The notes under the pieces: model-generated
The model's input: only the letters and a program-made list of their open reading frames with translations
Database searches by the model: none
Told to the model about the DNA's origin: nothing
Assembly (NCBI RefSeq): GCF_900176515.1
Contig: NZ_FWXV01000001.1
Location: 2,139,830-2,203,829 of the forward strand
From: Kibdelosporangium aridum
GTDB lineage: Bacteria; Actinomycetota; Actinomycetes; Mycobacteriales; Pseudonocardiaceae
DNA: 64,000 nucleotides
Direction of reading: 5' to 3'
Shown: one piece after another, positions 43,401 through 52,821 of the stretch
Numbering within the stretch: position 1 is the stretch's first letter
How the letters are laid out: every line of letters starts with the position of its first letter
Program-made: the position numbers and the translations under genes

Positions 43401-43912
43401 AGCCGTCAGGTCCGTACACGGTCGGCGGCTGGTCGTTCGGGGCGATCGTCGCGCACGAGGTGGCCGCCCAACTCGGCCACGTCGACATGCTGGTCTGCCT
43501 CGACGGCCACATCCCCGCGATCGGCAGGCCGATCGGCCTCGATGCCGAATATCTCGTTGGCAGCGCCTGGTCACAGGCCAGCGCGATGCTGGGCATCGGT
43601 CCCATCGGCCGGCGGGTCCGGCGCGCGCCGGAGGTCCGCGACCAGTTCGTCCGCAACATCAGCGCGATGCTGCGATACCGGCCGAAGCCGGTCTCCTGCC
43701 CGGTCACGGTGTTCAAGGCCGATGCCGGCACCAAGACGGTGACCACGCTGCTCACCAAGCTCAACCGGGTCTACCAAGGCCCAGTCCGCATCCACCCGGT
43801 GGCGGGCGACCACTGGTCGATGCTGACCAGTCCGCATGTCCACGGCCTCGCGGCCGGGCTGCGGGACTTACTGCCCGTTCACGTCCACTCAGGAGACACC
43901 CATGGTCACTAA
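40490..43912 (+). CDS. Type I PKS, KS-AT-ACP-TE
   Basis: 1140 residues from GTG 40490 (or ATG 40493). Ketosynthase (~1-430) has Cys165 in QTACSTSL and histidines in EAHGTATRMGDP and KSNLGHTGAAAG. Acyltransferase (~500-800) has Ser593 in GNSVGEYTAA and an RRAFHSP motif, favouring malonyl-CoA. ACP has Ser874 in LGGESLML. The thioesterase (~915-1140) has Ser982 in GWSFGA. There is no ketoreductase, dehydratase or enoylreductase, so it adds one two-carbon unit and leaves the beta-ketone unless a separate enzyme reduces it, then releases the chain. It probably receives the valine-type aminoacyl chain from the NRPS upstream. Confidence 0.93.
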   Translation: MMAVAVVGMACRYPKAADIREYWANLRSGVEGISRFTRDEAVARGVQAEVARRPEFVPAKGFLAGSHAFDWNFFSYSRAEAAGIDPQQRVFLECASSAIDDAGIDPTRFPGWIGLYAGADVVGRAADGSQSELAEVIGREKDFLATRVAYKLGLRGPAVTVQTACSTSLTATHMAVRSLLGFECDVALAGGVTVMAKGEWGYLYEAGGILSPDGHCRPFSANAGGTVPSEGVGVVVLKRLEDALRDGDRVAAVILGSALNNDGSDKMGYTAPSITGQREVIGYAQHIAGIDPADIDYVEAHGTATRMGDPVEVQALTDVFRASTDATGWCLLGAVKSNLGHTGAAAGIAGLIKTVLMLEHREVVPTLHYDEPNPLLDIESTPFQVCTSTGPWPERGVPLAAVSSFGVGGTNAHVIVKAAPERGRPLRNGKRILPVSAASADALSRSREDLAAHVPGHILSEVSRTLTGRRFHRHRQAIVADDVAQAAILLRETAPSDEPRTLGKVAFLFPGQGTLRSAAGAAPYRLLPAFKTAFDEVADAVTVDLSPVITEGEGLDWFANTVHQQLGLFALGYALGRQLNEWDVNATAMFGNSVGEYTAAALAGVWTPDVAANLVFERATAMWDTEPGLMATIEATEVHCGPEIAVAVAGPGRTVVSGPVAAMEEFLAAHEARPLTTRRAFHSPLMKPAAASLQAALAATPALTPRIRLVSNETGDWADPESVLSPDYWTGQMLNTVRLADGAGVLLAAGFRTFVELGPGASMISTVRHHPSWSADNTTIPLLGTSDDPERDLLRALGTLWEHGVDSALPDDTESLRCSLPSHPFAPTDPDVEVTPGKIATAAPRGPLADLWCRTLGVASVSESDNFFALGGESLMLVTLLRQVREKTGREIPTVGFSANATYGELVRLSEADAPAESPLFLVADAMGTALGYQQLVELVDRPVRCLEPSRPARSVETLATHYVERIREIQPSGPYTVGGWSFGAIVAHEVAAQLGHVDMLVCLDGHIPAIGRPIGLDAEYLVGSAWSQASAMLGIGPIGRRVRRAPEVRDQFVRNISAMLRYRPKPVSCPVTVFKADAGTKTVTTLLTKLNRVYQGPVRIHPVAGDHWSMLTSPHVHGLAAGLRDLLPVHVHSGDTHGH

Positions 43913-45161
43913 AGCGCCACCGGCTCAGGAAGAAAAACTCATCCCGTTGCGCCGCAACGGCAACTTCCAAGCACTCTGGACAAGCGAGGCCTTCGCCGCG
44001 GTGGCGAAGGAGACCGCCGAGTTCGCCTACCCGCTGCTGATCCTGGCCACCACCGGATCGGCACTGTGGGCCGGGTTGGTCGCGTCGCTCCAGCTCGTCG
44101 TCGCCGGGCTGACCTCCTTGACTGCCGGTCAGCTCGCCGACCGGTTCGACCGCAAGAAGCTGCTGATCTGGTGCAACCTGATCAGGGTCGCGCTGCTGGG
44201 TGGTCTGGCCGTGATGGTCATGACCGGCAACGCCGACCTCGGCGTGATCCTGGTGATCGCGATGCTCTCGGCCGTCTGCCTGAGCGTCTCGCAGCCTGCC
44301 AGCCTCGCGGCCATCAAGGCACTCGTACCGCCTCAGCAAGTACCGACCGCGATCTCGCAGAACCAGATCCGGTTCTTCGGCGCCACTCTGGTCGGCCCGC
44401 CCGCCGCCGGTTGGCTGTTCGGCATCGCGCGGGCCTTCCCGTACCTCGGTGCCGCGGTGTCGTTCCTGATCTCGACCGCGCTGCTGATGTTCATCAAGAA
44501 GCCGATGCAGGCCGCGTCGACGATCGCCGACGACGGCAAACGGCACGCCAAGGACGGTTTCCGGCTGATCCGCCGTGAGCCGATCCTGTTCTGGTCGCTG
44601 GCCTGGATCATGGGCTCCAACCTGGTGTTCAACCACACCGGGGTGTTCATCGCGCTCGCCGCGACCGCCAACGACAAGGGCACCGAGTCGGCGGTCATCG
44701 GTATCTCGGTCGCGTTCGCCGGCGCAGGTGGCCTCATCGGCTCGTTCTTCGCTTCCTGGGTGCTCAAGCACGTGTCCCCGAGCGGGATCATGTGGTTCGC
44801 CGCGTGGGTCGGACCGGTCGCGGCCGCTCTGCTCGCAATCGTGCCGAACGTGATCGTCATGGGCGTCATCGTCGGTGTGGTGTTCCTGCGCGGCCCGATC
44901 GTCAGCGCGCTGTTCCTGGCTTACGTGGCCGCTTTGGCGCCGGACAAGCTGCACGGCCGCGTGCTCGGTGCGGTGTTCTTCCTGTCGATGCTGGTCCAGC
45001 CGATCGGCATCTTCACCATCGGCGTGATCTTCGACCTCGGCGGGCCGTTCGCGGTGTTCACCTTCGTCGGCGCGATCGCCGTCCCCGTCGCCTTCACCAC
45101 TCTCACGCCGACCATGCGCCGGCTGCCCCGTCCGGAACAACTGGAGGAGTCGAAGCTGTGA
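43902..45161 (+). CDS. MFS transporter (probable product exporter)
   Basis: 419 residues from ATG at 43902 with AGGAG 6 nt upstream, inside the end of the PKS gene. Twelve hydrophobic helices; the MFS signature between helices 2 and 3 reads GQLADRFDRKKLLI. It resembles the EntS/MFS_3 exporter group. Its overlap with both neighbours puts it in the biosynthetic operon, so export of the product and self-protection are the likely roles. Confidence 0.92.
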   Translation: MVTKAPPAQEEKLIPLRRNGNFQALWTSEAFAAVAKETAEFAYPLLILATTGSALWAGLVASLQLVVAGLTSLTAGQLADRFDRKKLLIWCNLIRVALLGGLAVMVMTGNADLGVILVIAMLSAVCLSVSQPASLAAIKALVPPQQVPTAISQNQIRFFGATLVGPPAAGWLFGIARAFPYLGAAVSFLISTALLMFIKKPMQAASTIADDGKRHAKDGFRLIRREPILFWSLAWIMGSNLVFNHTGVFIALAATANDKGTESAVIGISVAFAGAGGLIGSFFASWVLKHVSPSGIMWFAAWVGPVAAALLAIVPNVIVMGVIVGVVFLRGPIVSALFLAYVAALAPDKLHGRVLGAVFFLSMLVQPIGIFTIGVIFDLGGPFAVFTFVGAIAVPVAFTTLTPTMRRLPRPEQLEESKL

Positions 45162-46387
45162 CCGCCACCGACAAGACGCTCCCGCCCGAGTTCTTCAACT
45201 CACCCGGCGACGACCCGCACGGCTGGGCCGCGCAACTGCGCTCCGGCTGCCCCGTGCACAAGATCGACCACCCGCCCGGCGCCGAGGCGTACGTCGTGGC
45301 CGACTACGCCACCGCCTTGAAGGCGTTCACCGATCCACGCCTGTCGAAACGCATTGACGCGGCCCCGCAGTGGTTCCAGGACCAGCTGCGGGACGCCAGC
45401 CCGGTGCTGATCAAGAACATGATCACCGCCGACCCGCCGGACCACACCCGGCTGCGCAAGCTGGTCAGCAAGGCGTTCACGCCAAGGCGGATGGAGCTGC
45501 TGCGCCCGCGTGTCCAGCAGATCACCGACGATCTGATCGACGAGTTCCCCGCGACAGGCCCGGTCGATCTGATGAAGTTCGCCTACAGCCTGCCGATGCG
45601 CGTGATCAGTGAGTTCCTCCGGGTCCCCGACCACGACCGGCCGCAGGTCCAGGCGGACGTGGTGATGCTCAGCGAGGCGCCGTACCCGGACGAGGAGCGC
45701 AACCGGCTGCTGCGGGTGGCCAGCGACAAGATCGAGCAGTACCTGCTGGACCTGCTGGCCGATCGCCGCGAGGACCTCGGTGACGACTTGGTCAGTGTGC
45801 TGATCCGGGCCGCCGACGAGGACGACGTGTTCACCGAGGACGAGCTGGTGTCCACTTTGGTCTTGCTGATCATCGCCGGCCACAAGACGACCGCGAACCT
45901 GATCGGCAACGGCACGCAGGCCTTGTTGCAGCACCCCGACCAGCTTGAGCTGCTGATCAACGACCCGTCGCTGGCCGAGAGCGCGGTCGAGGAGTTCCTG
46001 CGGTTCGAGGCGCCGGTGTTCCGCGGCACGATCCGGATCGCCACCGAGGACATCACGCTCAACGGCGTGGACATCGCCAAGGAGAGCTTCGTCCACCTGT
46101 TGCTCAGCTCGGCCAACCGCGACCCGGACGCGTTCGAGAACCCCGACCGGCTCGACATCACCCGCACACCGAACAAGCACTTCGCTTTCGGCCACGGCGC
46201 GCACTTCTGCGCCGGCGCCCCGCTGTCCCGGGTGGAGGGTTCGATCGCGTTCCCGACGCTGCTGCGCCGCCTTCCCGGCCTGCGGCTCGCGGTGGCTCCC
46301 GGTGAGCTGGAGTGGATCTTCGACAACTCGACCAGCCGGGGCCTTGCCACGCTCCCGATCACCTACGACGCGAGGCTGCCGCGATGA
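45158..46387 (+). CDS. Cytochrome P450 with Glu-to-Lys change in the I-helix
   Basis: 409 residues from GTG at 45158 (GTGA overlap; GGAGGAG upstream). CYP107-like overall: K-helix EEFLRFEAP, heme loop FGHGAHFCAGAPLSR (Cys351). The oxygen-activation motif, normally AGHETT, reads AGHKTT (Lys243, codon AAG). A positive charge there would disturb ordinary proton delivery, so the enzyme may do non-monooxygenase chemistry, rely on the substrate for proton relay, or be impaired. It is followed directly by a thioesterase gene. Confidence 0.92.
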   Translation: MTATDKTLPPEFFNSPGDDPHGWAAQLRSGCPVHKIDHPPGAEAYVVADYATALKAFTDPRLSKRIDAAPQWFQDQLRDASPVLIKNMITADPPDHTRLRKLVSKAFTPRRMELLRPRVQQITDDLIDEFPATGPVDLMKFAYSLPMRVISEFLRVPDHDRPQVQADVVMLSEAPYPDEERNRLLRVASDKIEQYLLDLLADRREDLGDDLVSVLIRAADEDDVFTEDELVSTLVLLIIAGHKTTANLIGNGTQALLQHPDQLELLINDPSLAESAVEEFLRFEAPVFRGTIRIATEDITLNGVDIAKESFVHLLLSSANRDPDAFENPDRLDITRTPNKHFAFGHGAHFCAGAPLSRVEGSIAFPTLLRRLPGLRLAVAPGELEWIFDNSTSRGLATLPITYDARLPR

Positions 46388-47061
46388 CTCCGTTGATCTG
46401 TCTGCCTTTCGCGGGGTCGGGAGCGTCGTTCTACTACGCGTGGAGCTCTCGGTTCCCGGTGCTGCCGTTGCAGCTTCCCGGCCGTGAGCGGCGCATCGAC
46501 GAGGAGCCGTACCGCGATGTGCACGCGGCTGTCGACGGGTTGCTTCCCGAACTGCTCGGCTCACTGGGTTCCGACCGCCGGGTCGCGTTGTTCGGGCACA
46601 GCTTGGGTGCCGTGCTGGCTTATGAACTGGCGCATCGCTTGGTGGATCTGGACTTCGAGGTGGTCCGGCTGTTCGCCAGCGGGTCGACCGAACCGCATAC
46701 GCCCCGGCCCGGGCGGGCGACCGGCCTGTCCGATGACGCCTTCGTCGCCCAGGTCCGCCAGTTCGCGGGCTTCAGCGACGAGGCACTGGACGACGAGGAG
46801 TTGCGGGAACTGATCCTGCCCACGCTGCGGGCCGACGTGCAGATGCACGAGAGCTACGTGCCTTCGACCCACCTGCCACTGGCCGCTCCGATCACCGCGC
46901 TGCGGGGCTCCTCGGACTCGTTGGTCAGCCCGGACCAGGTGGCTGCGTGGGTGAAGGCCACCAGCAAGGACTTCACGTCGACCGAGTTGCCCGGTGGCCA
47001 CATGTATCTCACCACCGCCGGACCGCTGCTGGAGCTGATCAAGGACTCGGTATGCGACTGA
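46384..47061 (+). CDS. Type II thioesterase (cluster, right)
   Basis: 225 residues from ATG at 46384 (ATGA overlap with the P450). FAGSGASFYYAW opening, nucleophile Ser73 in GHSLGAVLAYELAH, acid in LRGSSDSLVSP and His in LPGGHMYLTT. It is the second type II thioesterase of the cluster and the third thioesterase domain counting the one on the PKS. One may proofread and the other release a carrier-tethered, modified amino acid. It overlaps the SDR gene by 10 bp. Confidence 0.92.
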   Translation: MTPLICLPFAGSGASFYYAWSSRFPVLPLQLPGRERRIDEEPYRDVHAAVDGLLPELLGSLGSDRRVALFGHSLGAVLAYELAHRLVDLDFEVVRLFASGSTEPHTPRPGRATGLSDDAFVAQVRQFAGFSDEALDDEELRELILPTLRADVQMHESYVPSTHLPLAAPITALRGSSDSLVSPDQVAAWVKATSKDFTSTELPGGHMYLTTAGPLLELIKDSVCD

Positions 47062-47870
47062 CTGGGAAGACCGTCATGATCACCGGCGCGGCGCGCGGCC
47101 TCGGCCGGGCGACCGCGCTAGCCTGTGCCCGTGAAGGCGCCGATCTGACATTGCTCGACATCTGCCGGGACATGCCCGGCGTTCCGTACCCGTTGGGCAC
47201 AGCCGGCCAGCTGGAACACACGGCTTCGCTGTGCCGGTCTCTCGGATCATCGGTGCTTGCGTCGCCCGCCGACGTTCGGGATGTCCGAACGCTTCGGGCC
47301 GCGGTGGATCTCGCTGTCGACCGGTACGGCCGGATCGACGCGGTGGTGAACAACGCGGGAATCGCCGCGCCGTCGGGCAAACCGGTGCACGAGATCAGCG
47401 AGGAAGAGTGGACGCTGATGATCGACGTGGACCTGACCGGGACCTGGCGGATGATCAACGTGGTCGGCAAGGCGATGAGCGCGGCCCGATCAGGCAGCAT
47501 CATCAACATCGCCTCGACCGCGGGCCTGGTCGGCTACCGGCACTTCGCCGGTTACGTGGCCGCGAAACACGGCGTCATCGGCCTCACCAAAGCAGCAGCG
47601 CTGGACTACGCCCCGGTCAAGGTCCGGGTGAACGCCATCTGCCCGGGCTCGGTCCGTGACGACAACGAGATGGAAGGCCGCATGCTGGCCGAAATCGCGC
47701 ACGCGTTGGACGTCTCCGACCACGAGTCAGCCTTTGTGGAAGCCCAGCCGATGAACGCGCTGATCGAACCGGCTGACATCGCAGCCGCCGTGGTCTACCT
47801 GGCCTCCGACGAATCGCGTCAGGTGACCGGATCCGTGCTGACCGTCGACGGCGGATTCAGCGCACGCTGA
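47052..47870 (+). CDS. Short-chain dehydrogenase/reductase (mycofactocin-type SDR resemblance)
   Basis: 272 residues from ATG at 47052. NAD(P) loop TGAARGLGRA, NNAG in VVNNAGIA, catalytic Tyr168 and Lys172 in YVAAKHG, and a C-terminal VTGSVLTVDGGF. The insert after strand 2 (DICRDMPGVPYPLGTAGQLE) matches, from memory, the SDRs with non-exchangeable cofactor that depend on mycofactocin. Within the cluster it could oxidise a beta-hydroxy group on the A-T-bound amino acid, or reduce the ketone left by the PKS. No mycofactocin genes lie in the window. Confidence 0.9.
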   Translation: MRLTGKTVMITGAARGLGRATALACAREGADLTLLDICRDMPGVPYPLGTAGQLEHTASLCRSLGSSVLASPADVRDVRTLRAAVDLAVDRYGRIDAVVNNAGIAAPSGKPVHEISEEEWTLMIDVDLTGTWRMINVVGKAMSAARSGSIINIASTAGLVGYRHFAGYVAAKHGVIGLTKAAALDYAPVKVRVNAICPGSVRDDNEMEGRMLAEIAHALDVSDHESAFVEAQPMNALIEPADIAAAVVYLASDESRQVTGSVLTVDGGFSAR

Positions 47871-47884
47871 GCAGAGGGGGAACT

Positions 47885-50197
47885 GTGCACCACGCACTGC
47901 GTATCCGGCTGACGGCACCATTCTCCACACCTGGGGTATGGGTGGAGGACGTGCCGGCACCTTCGACCGATGGCCGGCGGGCGGCGATCGAGCTGGCACG
48001 ACCGGCTTCGGACACGCGGTGCGTGCTGTTGCGATACACCGACGGCGTGGCCGATCTGGTGATCGTGGCTCCTCGTACGGAGAGTGCTGTTTCCTGCGCA
48101 CCGCCGGAATGGGGCCTGGGCTCGGGTATCGGCGTCGGCACGTATTCCTTGCCTTGCGACACATCCACTTCGCTGTGGCCCGCCGCGCTGGAGTTCGTCT
48201 TGCAGTGCTACGGACCGACTCCGGCCGTCGGCATGCTGTTCGAACCCGGCCTGCCACTGCCTGATGCCGAGTACGTTCCCTGCCTGTCCCCGGTTTATCC
48301 GCTGACTGTGTCGGTCCTGCACGGGTGCGTGCGCTTCGACTTCCTGCGCAGCCACTTCTCCCCGGAGATCATCGCCCAGTTCGCTTCGCACCTCGTGCAC
48401 GTGCACGCCCAGCTTCGCGACGGTATCCCGCCTTCGCTGCTGAGTTCTGCCGAGGTCGCCCGGATTGTCGCGCTGGGCCAGTCGGAACCTTTGCCGGCCA
48501 CTCCGGTTTCCATCCCCGAGGCCTTCAGCCGTGTTGTGGCCGCGCAGCCTTCCGCGGTCGCTGTCGGCGATCTGACTTACGCCGAACTGGACACTTTGTC
48601 CTCCCGCATGGCTGGTGGGCTTCGCTCGTCGGGTGTCGGCGATGGCGACAAGGTCGTTGTCTGCCTTGACCGGACACCTGAGCTGGTCGTGGTTCTCTTG
48701 GCAGTGTTGAAGGCCGGGGCGGCATACGTCCCTGTCGACCCGGCTTACCCCGCCGAGCGGCTGTCGTACACAACGCGGGACGCCGATGCCCGCTTGGTGA
48801 TCACCCGACTCGCCGAGTTCCCCGGTTCTTCGGTCGTCACGCCAGACTCACTGCTGCACGAGGCGGTCTTTTCCGCGCCTGTGCCCCCTGACTCGCCCGC
48901 ATACGTCATCTACACATCTGGCTCGACCGGCCGCCCGAAAGGCGTGGTTGTCCCGCATCGCAACGTCATCAGCCTCGTCGACGCCACCCGCCCCGAGTAC
49001 GACCTGGGGCCGTCCGACGTGTGGACGTTGTTCCACTCCAGCGCGTTCGACTTCTCAGTCTGGGAGATCTGGGGTTGCCTGCTGACCGGCGGCCGTCTGG
49101 TCGTGGTCTCCTATGACGACTCCCGTGATCCTTCCCGATTCCGCGACCTTTTGGTGTCCGCCGGAGTCACGGTGCTCAGCCAGACCCCGTCCGCCTTCGC
49201 CCAACTGCTGGATGTCTCCCATGCCGACGTACCCGCCCGGTTGGTCGTCTTCGGCGGTGAGCCGCTGGACGCCCGGATGTTGTTGCGCTGGCTGGACTCC
49301 CACCCCGCGTGCCGAATGGTGAACATGTTCGGCATCACCGAGACCACTGTGCACGTGACACACCAGACGTTCACCCGCGCGATGGCCCTCTCGGCGTCCC
49401 GTTCAGTGGGCCCAGCCCTCCCCGGCTGGCATGTGTACGTGATGGACTCCTCCGGCGCGTTGATCCCACCGGGAGTCGCGGGCGAGATCTACGTCGGCGG
49501 CGCGGGTGTGGCCCAGGGCTATCTCAACCAGCCGGAACTGACCGCATCCCGTTTCCTGCCCGATCCCTATCGGGAAGGGACGATGTACCGCAGCGGAGAC
49601 CTAGGCCGCTTGCTGCCCGACGGAACGCTGCAGCACCTCGGCCGAATCGACAGCCAGGTGAAGATCCGCGGCTTCAGAATCGAACTGGACGAGATCCGCG
49701 CGGTGCTGTTGGAGGACCCAGACGTCACGTCGGTCGCGGTAGTCGTCCGCGGCGATGGCGCCTCAGCCCGGATCGACGCCTACGTCTGCCCGGCTTCGCT
49801 CGACACGGCAAGCGTCCGAAAACGAGCGGCTTCGGTCCTTCCGTCCTACATGGTTCCAGCGACTGTGACCGCGTTGGCCGCCCTCCCCCTGACCACCAAC
49901 GGAAAACTCGACCAGTCGAGGTTGCCCGAACCGGCTTTGTCGACGGCTTCGGCAGATACCCCGGTCGATTCCTCACTCGCCAGCACGCTCCAGGAGATCT
50001 GGGGACAGGTGTTCGGCGTCCCAGTAGGCCTGGACGACGACTTCTACGCGCTGGGCGGCAACTCGTTGCTGGCGGTCCGCATCAACGCCGCGCTGCGAGC
50101 ACGCAACCAGCCCACCGTCAAACTGCGAGACCTGTTCCGTAGCCCCACAATCCGCGCAGTCGTGGCGTCGCTCAACCAGAACGGCCGAGGGTCGTAG
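47885..50197 (+). CDS. NRPS A-T protein with truncated N-terminal condensation domain (Thr-like code)
   Basis: 770 residues. The first ~210 residues look like the C-terminal half of a condensation domain (ending HFSPEIIAQFASHLVHVHAQL) with no HHxxxDG, so it cannot condense. The adenylation domain (~215-690: YTSGSTGRPKG, MFGITETTV, YRSGDLGR, NGKLDQ) and a carrier (Ser727 in LGGNSLLAV) follow. The pocket reads D-F-W-S-V-G-M-V-H-K, close to threonine codes (DFWNIGMVHK) with Asn changed to Ser. It resembles the loading proteins NovH/NikP1 that prime an amino acid for P450 and SDR tailoring, matching its neighbours. Threonine or a relative is a prediction only. Confidence 0.92.
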   Translation: MHHALRIRLTAPFSTPGVWVEDVPAPSTDGRRAAIELARPASDTRCVLLRYTDGVADLVIVAPRTESAVSCAPPEWGLGSGIGVGTYSLPCDTSTSLWPAALEFVLQCYGPTPAVGMLFEPGLPLPDAEYVPCLSPVYPLTVSVLHGCVRFDFLRSHFSPEIIAQFASHLVHVHAQLRDGIPPSLLSSAEVARIVALGQSEPLPATPVSIPEAFSRVVAAQPSAVAVGDLTYAELDTLSSRMAGGLRSSGVGDGDKVVVCLDRTPELVVVLLAVLKAGAAYVPVDPAYPAERLSYTTRDADARLVITRLAEFPGSSVVTPDSLLHEAVFSAPVPPDSPAYVIYTSGSTGRPKGVVVPHRNVISLVDATRPEYDLGPSDVWTLFHSSAFDFSVWEIWGCLLTGGRLVVVSYDDSRDPSRFRDLLVSAGVTVLSQTPSAFAQLLDVSHADVPARLVVFGGEPLDARMLLRWLDSHPACRMVNMFGITETTVHVTHQTFTRAMALSASRSVGPALPGWHVYVMDSSGALIPPGVAGEIYVGGAGVAQGYLNQPELTASRFLPDPYREGTMYRSGDLGRLLPDGTLQHLGRIDSQVKIRGFRIELDEIRAVLLEDPDVTSVAVVVRGDGASARIDAYVCPASLDTASVRKRAASVLPSYMVPATVTALAALPLTTNGKLDQSRLPEPALSTASADTPVDSSLASTLQEIWGQVFGVPVGLDDDFYALGGNSLLAVRINAALRARNQPTVKLRDLFRSPTIRAVVASLNQNGRGS

Positions 50198-50206
50198 GCT
50201 CAACAC

Positions 50207-51313
50207 ATGAACAGGCCACCATCGCCACCTGGAATGGAGCAGACCGTCCAGATTGGCGCTCTCGTTCCGCTGACTCGGCCTGGCTGGGCCGAAGCAGGCC
50301 GACACCTGCTCGCCGGACTCGAGCTGGCCGTTCGCGACGTCAACGACGCCGGCGGGATCGCCGGACGACCACTCGAGCTGGTGGTCCGGGACACCGCGGC
50401 CAATCCTCAGAAGGCCGAGGCGGCCGTCGACGAATTGGCCCACATGGGCGTGGCCGCCCTGGCGGGTGAGTATCACAGCGTCGTCGCTCGCGCTGCCGCT
50501 GCCCGTGCCGACGCCCTCGGCCTGCCGTTCCTGTGCTCGTCAGCGGTTCTCGACGCGCTCACCGACCAGCCGACGGAATGGGTCGCACGCCTCTGCCCGC
50601 CACAGTCCCGCGGCTGGCAGATCTACGCAGATTTCCTGCTCAGCGCGGGCCGACGGCGGATCGCCGTAGCCGCCCAGTCGAGTGTCTACTGGGCATCTGG
50701 GATCCGCGTTCTGCGGGACTACCTCGCTCCGCGTGGCGGCTCGGTCGTCGAACTCGACATGAGCTCACTCACCCCCGCGGCGGTGTGCGACGCGCTCGTC
50801 GACAGTCGCGCGACGGCTCTCCTTCTTCTGGTCGGCCACCCAGAACCGGCGGTGTCGATCGTCCAGGCTGTCCGCCGCGACCAGCGCCTCGCCGAGATCG
50901 TGCTCGGTGCTCCGGCCGGGCAACCGGAGTTCGCCGAATGGGCCGCGTTGCTGGGCGACGACGGCGCCGCGATCCCGTTCCTGCGCTACCTGCCCGAGCG
51001 CCTCACCCCACTTGGAGTGCGAGTCGAGACGGCCCTGCGTGAGCGGCTGGCCGAACCAGCCTCCTTCGTCGCCTTCGAGGGCTACGACACGATCACCGTC
51101 CTCGCGGATGTGCTGCGCTCTCACGGCGTGGACCGGGCGCGCATCGCCGATTCCTGGCCGCGCGTCGCCGTCGAAGGCACCCGCGGAAAGATCCAGTTCT
51201 CCCGCACGCCCGGCATCAACGTGTGGCAATGGACGTGGCCACCGGTCCAAGTCGTTGATCGAGATCCGGCGCGACCCGACCGCTTCCGGATCCTGCACGG
51301 CGGTTCGCACTAG
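50207..51313 (+). CDS. Leu/Ile/Val-type solute-binding protein without signal peptide
   Basis: 368 residues of the type I periplasmic-binding fold (IGALVPLTRPGWAEAGRHLL..., GGIAGRPLELVVRDTAANP, SVVARAAAARADALGLPFLC, GYDTITVLADVL). The N-terminus (MNRPPSPPGMEQ) has no signal peptide, lipobox or transmembrane helix, and no permease or ATPase genes are adjacent. It is thus likely a cytoplasmic ligand sensor, as AmiC is, rather than a transporter part. It starts 9 bp after the A-T gene in the same direction and may be the last gene of the biosynthetic operon. An internal ATG at codon 10 is an alternative start. Confidence 0.82.
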   Translation: MNRPPSPPGMEQTVQIGALVPLTRPGWAEAGRHLLAGLELAVRDVNDAGGIAGRPLELVVRDTAANPQKAEAAVDELAHMGVAALAGEYHSVVARAAAARADALGLPFLCSSAVLDALTDQPTEWVARLCPPQSRGWQIYADFLLSAGRRRIAVAAQSSVYWASGIRVLRDYLAPRGGSVVELDMSSLTPAAVCDALVDSRATALLLLVGHPEPAVSIVQAVRRDQRLAEIVLGAPAGQPEFAEWAALLGDDGAAIPFLRYLPERLTPLGVRVETALRERLAEPASFVAFEGYDTITVLADVLRSHGVDRARIADSWPRVAVEGTRGKIQFSRTPGINVWQWTWPPVQVVDRDPARPDRFRILHGGSH

Positions 51314-51409
51314 CCCGCAACTGGGAACAACCGGATCCGAACGGACCTACTTCGCACAGCGAGTGCCAGGGAAGCTCACCTGGATCGTCCCCATTCTCGC
51401 TGGAGGTAG

Positions 51410-52720
<1,311 letters not shown>

Positions 52721-52727
52721 CGTGCCC

Positions 52728-52754
52728 GGGTTGGCCGGGCCACCCGGCCGACCC
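52728..52754 (+). terminator. Hairpin terminator after the aminopeptidase gene
   Basis: Arms GGGTTGGCCGGG (52728-52739) and CCCGGCCGACCC (52743-52754), one G-T pair, 3-nt loop, 7 bp after the stop codon. Confidence 0.7.
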
Positions 52755-52821
52755 ACCGTCCACGCCGGTTCTGGTCCGTGCTGCCAGGCCTGATCACGAG
52801 CGCCGGGCTACTGCTGACGCC

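Noticed and set aside
43761..45140. Long leftward frame (459 codons) opposite the MFS gene
   Set aside because: Asp/Arg/His-rich antisense reading of a clear twelve-helix transporter.
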